Below are positions 52,378 to 58,124 of a stretch of DNA of 64,000 bases, piece after piece. Made by a program: the position numbers and the translations under genes. The notes under the pieces are model-generated. The model saw nothing but the letters and a program-made list of their open reading frames with translations. It had not been told where the DNA came from and searched no databases. The stretch is from Armatimonadota bacterium (GTDB taxonomy: Bacteria > Armatimonadota > UBA5829 > DTJY01). The stretch is taken from NCBI GenBank assembly GCA_017993055.1, contig JAGONM010000004.1:62001-126000 (forward strand), read 5' to 3'. Every line of letters starts with the position of its first letter. Position 1 is the first letter of the stretch.

Positions 52378-52432
52378 CAGGAGACGGCGGGATTCAGCCC
52401 GAAGCCGGGAGAACGGAGAGCGCAGAAAGAAA

Positions 52433-52459
52433 TTGGGGCAGGAGTTCGACTCCTGCCCC
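52433..52459. repeat. Palindrome, copy 2 of a dispersed hairpin
   Basis: GGGGCAGGAGT (52435-52445), loop TCG, ACTCCTGCCCC (52449-52459), preceded by TT. Compared with copy 1 at 9146, one base pair has changed from G-C to A-T with both sides changed together. It lies between convergent genes. Confidence 0.75.
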
Positions 52460-52493
52460 GATGGCATTGTGTGCTGCCGTCCGCAGTCACCCG

Positions 52494-53600
52494 TCACTCA
52501 ACTTCTTCCAGTTCGTATTCGCTCGACCCAAGCCCGAGCTTCTCCGCCGCGCGCACCTGGATGTACGGGTCCTTGCCGTGGATGCGGTGAAAGAGGTGTC
52601 TGCCCTCCTGGTCGTTCATGACGAGCGGCGGCGGCACTGTCCCCGGGAGAAGGCTGCGTCGGTCAATGCTGTCGAGCGTAGCCTGCTCTATGGAAACGAT
52701 GTCCTTTGCGGCGAAGATGCCGATGTCCGGCACGAGGTTGGCGCTCGTGAAGCCCCAGCAGTCGCAGTACGGCGTGACGTTGAGCGCGAAGTTGATGAAC
52801 GCCGCGTTCCCTTGCGGGAAACGGCTCATGACCGCCTGGACGGCGATGGCCGTCAGTTCCTGAAACGAGGCGGCGATCTCGTCGCGGATCGAGAGCGCCC
52901 CCGTAGGGCATAGATCGTTGCACTCGAGGCAGAAGTTGCATTCGTGGAAGCCGACATGCAGCTTCATATCGTCGGCGAAGCGCATCGCGCGTACTCGACA
53001 GTGTTCCGCGCACTTCGCGCAGCCGTCGGAGTAGTGCGTGCATTTGTCCGCGTCCCAGTAAGGATCCGCATGCTGGACCATGTGCATTGCGCTTCGATTC
53101 TTGCCGATCATCGCCCCTAGCGCGATGTTCTTGATGGAGGCGCCGAAGCCCGTGTTCCCGTGCCCTTTGACGTGCGACAGGCATACCAGATAGTCGGCAT
53201 CCCATACCTCTCCGCCGATCTGCAGCTCAGGCAGGTTCTTGTAGTCAATGCGATGGGCGTAGAAGTATTTGTCGCCGCTCCCCGCGGCTGGAAGGATAGG
53301 GCAGCCGATCGTCTCCGTCGTGTAGCCTCTCTCGACGGCCGACATTGCCCCTCCGAGCGTGTCTGTGACGAACGGACGCCCACCGGCGCATCTGATGAAC
53401 GAGACGAGTCTGCGGACGAACAGCGGGTGGATCGTCGAGTAGCCGATGTTCCCGCCGAGGTGCATCTTGATGCAGACCCGCTTGTCCTTGAGTTCGGGCG
53501 CGATGCTGAGGCGATCGAGGACGCGGTCGAACTTGGCTGGGAGAGTCGAGTCCGCCTTGAGTTCGCGCGCGACAGCCGAGGCGAAGAATACCTTGCTCAT
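52494..53600 (-). CDS. DUF362 ferredoxin-like iron-sulfur protein
   Basis: A 368-residue protein with an N-terminal DUF362 domain (MSKVFFASAVA, RVCIKMHLGGNIGYS, LVCLSHVKGHGNTGFG) and a C-terminal pair of 4Fe-4S motifs. The cysteines fall in CTHYSDGCAKCAEHC and CNFCLECNDLCPTGAL. Such proteins are usually electron carriers or part of anaerobic redox modules, but the function of DUF362 is uncertain. A strong minus-strand promoter precedes it (53642-53670). No obvious redox partner lies next to it. Confidence 0.88.
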   Translation of the reverse strand: MSKVFFASAVARELKADSTLPAKFDRVLDRLSIAPELKDKRVCIKMHLGGNIGYSTIHPLFVRRLVSFIRCAGGRPFVTDTLGGAMSAVERGYTTETIGCPILPAAGSGDKYFYAHRIDYKNLPELQIGGEVWDADYLVCLSHVKGHGNTGFGASIKNIALGAMIGKNRSAMHMVQHADPYWDADKCTHYSDGCAKCAEHCRVRAMRFADDMKLHVGFHECNFCLECNDLCPTGALSIRDEIAASFQELTAIAVQAVMSRFPQGNAAFINFALNVTPYCDCWGFTSANLVPDIGIFAAKDIVSIEQATLDSIDRRSLLPGTVPPPLVMNDQEGRHLFHRIHGKDPYIQVRAAEKLGLGSSEYELEEVE

Positions 53601-53641
53601 TCCAGTGATTGCTCCCTGATGAAGTGGGTTTACGCGCCCTG

Positions 53642-53670
53642 ATTATCCCCGAACCGGCGCCGGGTGTCAA
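53642..53670 (-). promoter_or_regulatory. Promoter of the DUF362 gene with palindromic spacer
   Basis: On the minus strand, TTGACA (53670-53665), a 17-base spacer and GATAAT (53647-53642). The spacer contains the perfect palindrome CCGGCGCCGG (53654-53663), a possible operator. Confidence 0.68.
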
Positions 53671-53696
53671 GGTTTCATCGGTCGGGGAGGCCGACT

Positions 53697-54647
53697 TCAG
53701 TTGAGGATCGAGCCTCTTGACGTGATCACGGTCGCGCCGGCGCCTCCCAGGCTCACGGCCGCCGGCATTTGCCAGGGATACGGCAGGATGCGTCTCGGTC
53801 TCGCGGCGAACAGGCGCTCGAGCAGATCGTCGGCGGGATCGGCTGCCGGCCGCGATGCGACCGTCGTGCGAGGCATGTTCGGCGCGAGCTGAGACCGGTA
53901 TGACGCGTACAGCTTGGGCGTTTCGTACACGACCAGGAGGTTCGTCATGCTGCGGGCGGGCCTGACGATCGTACTGCCGCGGTAGTAGAGGGCGGTGGAA
54001 CTGCCGCCGTCGAGGTTCAGCGCGTCAACTGCGCCGAGGTGGCGCATGACCTTCGCCAGTTCGCTCAGGTATACGGGGGTGCTCGTCGTGACGAGTATCA
54101 GCTTGTTCGAGTCGGTCATGCCGACCGCCGTGCGCGGCTTCCGCCTGAAGATCTCCGGGTCCCGGAAGCCCTCCGACTTCGGCGCTACCGACGGCTTGCC
54201 GTTCCGTACAAGCGTGGGTCCGGTGCAGAGAACCGTCCGGCAGCCCGCCCAGTCGGAGGTTCGCCCTTCTCTCATGCTCTTGAAGTCCACTCGCCCTTGG
54301 TCCGTGACGCACAGGGCGACGCCTACAGATCCCGAGTGAACCAGCTTGCCCTCGATTACGATGTCTCCCGTGGGCCTGTAACTGCGGGTGCAGAAGAACG
54401 TACCGGTGATCGCCGCCGTAGGATTCAGCCTCTCGACCATCGCCCCGAATGTCTCGCTGGTGCCCGTGCCGTTCTTCGCAAGGGCGGGGGTGACGCGCAC
54501 GTTCGGAGATGCCATGTTGACGTAGACGACGTTGGCCGACACGCCGCTCCAGCGCACTTTGGTGTAGGAGACGTTCTCGCCGTAGGCCAGTTCAGCGGCA
54601 TACAGCAGGAAGGAAACGGCGAACAGCAGCGTCATCCTGGTTCTCAT
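53697..54647 (-). CDS. Secreted NAGPA-type phosphodiester glycosidase (DUF2233)
   Basis: A 316-residue secreted protein of the family of N-acetylglucosamine-1-phosphodiester alpha-N-acetylglucosaminidase (uncovering enzyme) and SpoIID-regulating YigE proteins. The signal peptide spans about residues 1-24. Family motifs are ITGTFFCTRSYRPTGDIV, RTAVGMTDSNKLILV and ALNLDGGSSTALYYRG. A C-terminal extension of about 75 residues is proline/arginine-rich. ATG 54647 follows GAGAGGTGCC; an ATG at 54668 is further from a ribosome site. It is followed by the DUF362 promoter on the same strand, so it is probably transcribed alone. It may cleave phosphodiester-linked sugars in the envelope. Confidence 0.82.
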   Translation of the reverse strand: MRTRMTLLFAVSFLLYAAELAYGENVSYTKVRWSGVSANVVYVNMASPNVRVTPALAKNGTGTSETFGAMVERLNPTAAITGTFFCTRSYRPTGDIVIEGKLVHSGSVGVALCVTDQGRVDFKSMREGRTSDWAGCRTVLCTGPTLVRNGKPSVAPKSEGFRDPEIFRRKPRTAVGMTDSNKLILVTTSTPVYLSELAKVMRHLGAVDALNLDGGSSTALYYRGSTIVRPARSMTNLLVVYETPKLYASYRSQLAPNMPRTTVASRPAADPADDLLERLFAARPRRILPYPWQMPAAVSLGGAGATVITSRGSILN

Positions 54648-54769
54648 GGCACCTCTCCTCATGTTCAAACTCTCACTGCTGAGCTTGCATGATCCGTGCC
54701 GAACCGCCTACGGTAAGTACCGGTTTTCTGGATGCGAGTGACGCCGGATCGGAACCGCCGGAACAAGCC

Positions 54770-54781
54770 GGTATTATTACC
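54770..54781. promoter_or_regulatory. GGTATTATTACC palindrome before amidase gene 1
   Basis: A perfect inverted repeat (GGTA-TTAT-TACC) 19 bases upstream of the -35 at 54801. The same 12 bases occur at 57740-57751 before the second amidase, inside a longer conserved block, so it is a likely regulator or UP-type site. Confidence 0.6.
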
Positions 54782-54800
54782 TGTTTTCCGTGTTTGGTGC

Positions 54801-54829
54801 TTGACAGCCCGAAAGCAGGCAAATATACT
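54801..54829 (+). promoter_or_regulatory. Strong promoter of amidase gene 1
   Basis: TTGACA (54801-54806), a 17-base spacer and TATACT (54824-54829), followed by GGGAAAGTA, which is identical in the second copy. Confidence 0.82.
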
Positions 54830-54835
54830 GGGAAA

Positions 54836-55188
54836 GTAGATTACTTGCCGTAGGCGTGGGTCGGATAGTCTGCAGAGGCAGGATGTGCAGAGACACTCGC
54901 GTCCGGGCGCATGATGGTTTGCGTTCTGCTTGCAGTCTCGTTCTCAGCGCAGTTTTGGAGCGACGAAGATGCGACGGCCGAACGTTTCGAAACGCGAGTT
55001 CGTCTTCCTGGCGGGCGAGCGAAGCTTGGAAGCCCGAATCCTCAATACGTCTTCGGACGTGCTGGGATCGGGCTTCTTGAGTTACCGACCCAGCATGGGA
55101 GAGGGGTGATGCGAACGGATCATATCTGCCCCGCAATCACCACCGGCTCATAAGGCCGGCAGCGACGATAAAAGGAGGTTGTTGAGAA
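54836..55188 (+). ncRNA. Long 5' leader of amidase gene 1
   Basis: About 350 bases with no large gene. It holds a short upstream ORF (54969-55109), a long hairpin GAAGCCCGA/TCGGGCTTC (55029-55037 with 55068-55076) with an inner ACGTC-TTCG-GACGT stem, a conserved GGGGTGATG block near 55103, and a small CCGGC/GCCGG hairpin (55143-55147 with 55155-55159) before the ribosome site AAAGGAGG. The same elements recur in the second leader. Confidence 0.6.
54969..55109 (+). CDS. Possible 46-residue leader ORF
   Basis: ATG 54969 follows GGAG eight bases upstream. It begins MRRPNVSKRE and ends SYRPSMGEG. The start region (GGAGCGACGAAGATG) is shared with the second leader, where the ORF begins MIRPYV. 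After the first six codons the two peptides are unrelated, so the conserved feature may be the RNA rather than the peptide. The ORF spans the large leader hairpin. Confidence 0.35.
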   Translation: MRRPNVSKREFVFLAGERSLEARILNTSSDVLGSGFLSYRPSMGEG

Positions 55189-57405
55189 ATGTTGAAGAAG
55201 TGCATTCTCTGTCTGTGCCTGATGTCTGTCGGCACATTGCTGGTGTCGGGTGCCTCTGCGCAGACTCCGGTGGACGCCGTCGCGAGTGCGGTCGCCAATA
55301 GCGGGGTCTTCCCGGAGGGCACGAGCGTAGTCGGTGTCACCTATGACGACACCAGCGCGGTAGTTGATCTGAGTGGCGAAGCCATCACTCCAAACTTCGG
55401 CGATGCTCTGTCGGATGCAATGGTTGAAGCCATCACGGATGCTCTGGCCGAGTTTGAGAACATCAAGGCCATCGAAGTCACTGTTGCCGGCAAGCCTCTG
55501 TGGGAGTACCTCCCACAGGCCGACGCGTCCGTCGCGTCTACCGCGCCTTCCCTTCTCAGAGCCATGTCCGTGCAGGCTCCGCTGGTCTCCGGTGTGGCAG
55601 CCCTAACGAGCGAGTTGGCGGGCAAAGGCGTCGGCCTATACCCGAGCCACGGCATGTATTGGCATCAGGGCTACAACCGCTGGTTCGTTTCTATGCGGAC
55701 CTTGTGTGGGCCGAATCCCAGTCCTCCTCTTCCCGCGGGGTGGGATTCGACTTGGCAGAGTGTCTACCAGCCGAGCAACTACTACTACTGGACAAAAGGC
55801 TTCCAGTGGGGATCGTTCTATGAGGACTATCGCACTCCGCAGGAGATCACCTTCCTAAAGGCTTACTGTGAGTCGTCAGGTGCGAACGTCATCGTGGGGA
55901 GAAACCTCGACAAGGCCGCGGGCGATTTCGACTACAATGCCTACGGGTACCCAAACTGCGCGTATCCGATTCCGAAGTGGGCTACGGCTGCAAAGTACTA
56001 CCTGCAGGATATCGGTGCGCCCGAGGCGGTCTGGAACGAGCCTTCTCTGACCGCTCAGACCGACAAGGATATCCGGGCGAGGCCGTACTGGACCAACTAT
56101 AACATGGTTGAGCCCGTATTTGGCGAAAAGAAGTGGCCGCTGACCGCCGCCGAGAAGGATATCGTCAAGAACAGGCCGGACGTCTGGGAGAACTGGGTAT
56201 CCATCCACTTGCACACCAATGCGGCTGGGGCCGGCACTGCTCGCGGCACCGAGACCTACTGGTATACCTCGACCTATCCGTGGCTGCAGTCGAAGGCTCA
56301 GGCTCTCGCCAAGTCGTTCAACGACGCCATGATCAACGCCATCAAGAACGAGTACGATGGTTTCTGGGCGGAAGCCATGTACCCAGTCGGCCCGAACCCG
56401 CCGGAGTGGCCCAGCGGCACCTATCGCGGATACGACCACGATGGGCCCAGCACTCCCAGTACCACTTCCGGATGGCAGGACCGCGGCGTCAAGACCAGCA
56501 ACTTCGGCGAGATCCGTGAGGCCATGGTACCCGCGGTCTTGACGGAGCTTCTCTTCCATGACGATTGGAAGTTCTACCCTGACCACGTGTTCGCAATGGA
56601 TCGAATCTTCCAGTCCACGGTTGCCTGGGGCATGTACGAAGGGATCTGCAACCACTTCGGAGTTACCCCGAAGGCAAGGCTGGCTGCGGCCGTCGAGAGC
56701 ATTGACGTCCCGCAGGTCGTTGCCCCGGGGCAGGCGTTCACCGGCGCGGTGACTGTCAAGAACCTCGGCCAGGCTTGGTGCTGGGGTGACAAGTGGGTGG
56801 ATATGATCTACTTCCCTTACACGGTATGGTACCTGGCCGCGGCTGCGGGCGATCCGTTCGTTCCGGCCGGTACGAAGCTCGCGGTGCCCAATGCTGCTCC
56901 CGTGTTCCCTGGCGACTCGCTCACGTTCAACCTGACGCTCACGGCGCCTGTCACAACCGGTCAGTACGCCACCGAATGGCAGATGCTGAAGGATGATGCA
57001 CGGGGCGGTGCGTTCGGCGATGTCGCGTCGGCGCGGATAGAGGTTGCGAACTCCGTCGGCAAGGTAACGGCAGGCGGATGGTTCGATCTTGTGGGCAAGA
57101 AGGCTACATGCGGTTTCGTCTGCGAGTATGTTGATGGCGCGGCCGCTCCCACCGGCAGCCTTAGCTATCAAGACCACGACCTGAAGATGAGCGTGCAGGC
57201 TACCGAGATGATCGCGCTGGGAATCGCTGGCAACCAGGCCTGGTTCTATGCGAACTGCACAATCAACGGTGAGCCGGGACACTGGTTCCGTGTGGATGTC
57301 ACCGACAACGGTGAGCCCGGTAGCGCTGATGTGTTCAAGATCACACTGGATACCGGCTACACTGCGGGTGGAACCCTCGGTGGAGGGAATGTCCAGATCC
57401 ACTAG
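55189..57405 (+). CDS. Secreted N-acetylmuramoyl-L-alanine amidase with GerMN-like and post-COAP-like domains
   Basis: A 738-residue secreted protein. The signal peptide (1-24) is followed by a GerMN-like domain (about 25-108, SAVVDLSGEA), an Amidase_3-type domain (about 140-490), an Ig-like/NBR1-like domain (about 500-620) and a post-COAP-like C-terminal domain (CGFVCEYVDGA, SYQDHDLKM, GEPGSADVFKITL). Zinc ligands expected for amidases are His154 (PSHG), Glu212 (FYEDY) and His340 (SIHLHTNAA), with catalytic Glu453 (LTELLFHD). It therefore probably cleaves peptidoglycan stem peptides from the sugar chain outside the cell. It is followed by a strong terminator and has a paralogue at 58125. Confidence 0.82.
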   Translation: MLKKCILCLCLMSVGTLLVSGASAQTPVDAVASAVANSGVFPEGTSVVGVTYDDTSAVVDLSGEAITPNFGDALSDAMVEAITDALAEFENIKAIEVTVAGKPLWEYLPQADASVASTAPSLLRAMSVQAPLVSGVAALTSELAGKGVGLYPSHGMYWHQGYNRWFVSMRTLCGPNPSPPLPAGWDSTWQSVYQPSNYYYWTKGFQWGSFYEDYRTPQEITFLKAYCESSGANVIVGRNLDKAAGDFDYNAYGYPNCAYPIPKWATAAKYYLQDIGAPEAVWNEPSLTAQTDKDIRARPYWTNYNMVEPVFGEKKWPLTAAEKDIVKNRPDVWENWVSIHLHTNAAGAGTARGTETYWYTSTYPWLQSKAQALAKSFNDAMINAIKNEYDGFWAEAMYPVGPNPPEWPSGTYRGYDHDGPSTPSTTSGWQDRGVKTSNFGEIREAMVPAVLTELLFHDDWKFYPDHVFAMDRIFQSTVAWGMYEGICNHFGVTPKARLAAAVESIDVPQVVAPGQAFTGAVTVKNLGQAWCWGDKWVDMIYFPYTVWYLAAAAGDPFVPAGTKLAVPNAAPVFPGDSLTFNLTLTAPVTTGQYATEWQMLKDDARGGAFGDVASARIEVANSVGKVTAGGWFDLVGKKATCGFVCEYVDGAAAPTGSLSYQDHDLKMSVQATEMIALGIAGNQAWFYANCTINGEPGHWFRVDVTDNGEPGSADVFKITLDTGYTAGGTLGGGNVQIH

Positions 57406-57418
57406 TGCCAGTGGCAGG

Positions 57419-57439
57419 CTCGAAGTTACCATCTTCGAG
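57419..57439 (+). other. Small hairpin just after amidase gene 1
   Basis: CTCGAAG (57419-57425) pairs with CTTCGAG (57433-57439), 7 bp, ahead of the main terminator. Confidence 0.5.
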
Positions 57440-57452
57440 TCAAATCGGCAGA

Positions 57453-57487
57453 CAGGCCCGGCGCGATGGCGCCGGGCCTGCTCTCTT
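57453..57487 (+). terminator. Intrinsic terminator of amidase gene 1
   Basis: CAGGCCCGGCGC (57453-57464) pairs with GCGCCGGGCCTG (57469-57480), loop GATG, followed by CTCTCTT. Its sequence is closely similar to the terminator at 61450. Confidence 0.88.
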
Positions 57488-57739
57488 ATAGCCCACCCCG
57501 CTCTTGGCCTACCTTTGTCCCAGTTCACTACGGCGGAAAGGGTTTTATGCCATGGGAGGGATCTAGCGTAGGCGACGGCAAGGAAGAAGCGAGGGGCTGC
57601 ATCGCCCCGCATCTTATGCCAAGTCTTCTCGTACTCACAATCTGATCGCTAAGCTCGCATGATTCGTGCCCAGACGCCTGCGGCGAGTATCGGTTGCGCA
57701 GGGGCGAGCTTTGCCGGATTGTCACCGCCGGAAGCAGCC

Positions 57740-57751
57740 GGTATTATTACC
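57740..57751. promoter_or_regulatory. GGTATTATTACC palindrome before amidase gene 2
   Basis: Identical to the site at 54770, placed 18 bases upstream of the -35 at 57770. The upstream block AGCTCGCATGATTCGTGCC and CCGCCGGAA are also conserved between the two genes. Confidence 0.6.
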
Positions 57752-57769
57752 AGTTTTTGCAGATACCAG

Positions 57770-57798
57770 TTGACAATGTCCGGACCCGCACTTATACT
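57770..57798 (+). promoter_or_regulatory. Strong promoter of amidase gene 2
   Basis: TTGACA (57770-57775), a 17-base spacer and TATACT (57793-57798), followed by GGGAAAGTA as in copy 1. Confidence 0.82.
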
Positions 57799-57804
57799 GG
57801 GAAA

Positions 57805-58124
57805 GTAACTACTCCGGCTTCAGAACTTGCCGGGATTTCCACTTCCCCGGCTTCTGAGGCGTTTGGCGTTGGCATCTGTCTGCAATCCGGATCTGGAGCG
57901 ACGGAGATGATACGTCCGTACGTGTTGAGTCGAAACCTACTCTGGATGCATATTGTTTCTCTGCAAAACCCCGACATTGCGCGTTTCTCGACGCACGCGT
58001 GTCGGGGTCTTGCGTTATAGTCCTTGGCATGAGAGGAATGGGGTGATGCATATCTGACCAATCTAACTCGATCCCGTACCCGGCGTTCACAGCCGGGACG
58101 ACATAAGGAAGGAGGATTTGGAAA
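57805..58124 (+). ncRNA. Long 5' leader of amidase gene 2
   Basis: About 320 bases. Hairpins include TCAGAA-ctt-GCCGGG paired with CCCGGC-TTCTGA (57820-57857), a long stem centred on ACCCCGACA/TGTCGGGGT (57968-57976 with 58000-58008) extended by an inner CGCGT/ACGCG and an outer GCAA/TTGC, the GGGGTGATGC block near 58040, and CCCGGC/GCCGGG (58079-58084 with 58092-58097) just before GGAGG. These parallel the first leader in order. Confidence 0.6.
57907..58020 (+). CDS. Possible 37-residue leader ORF
   Basis: ATG 57907 follows GGAGCGACGGAG, the same start context as the ORF in leader 1. It begins MIRPYVLSRN and ends THACRGLAL, and contains the whole long leader hairpin. Only the first codons resemble the other leader ORF, so coding is uncertain. 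Confidence 0.35.
   Translation: MIRPYVLSRNLLWMHIVSLQNPDIARFSTHACRGLAL

Noticed and set aside
54836-58124. ydaO c-di-AMP riboswitch in the amidase leaders
   Set aside because: The target class fits and GGGGTGA occurs, but I cannot find the family's other conserved segments such as the GCTAACC core. It remains a test, not a call.
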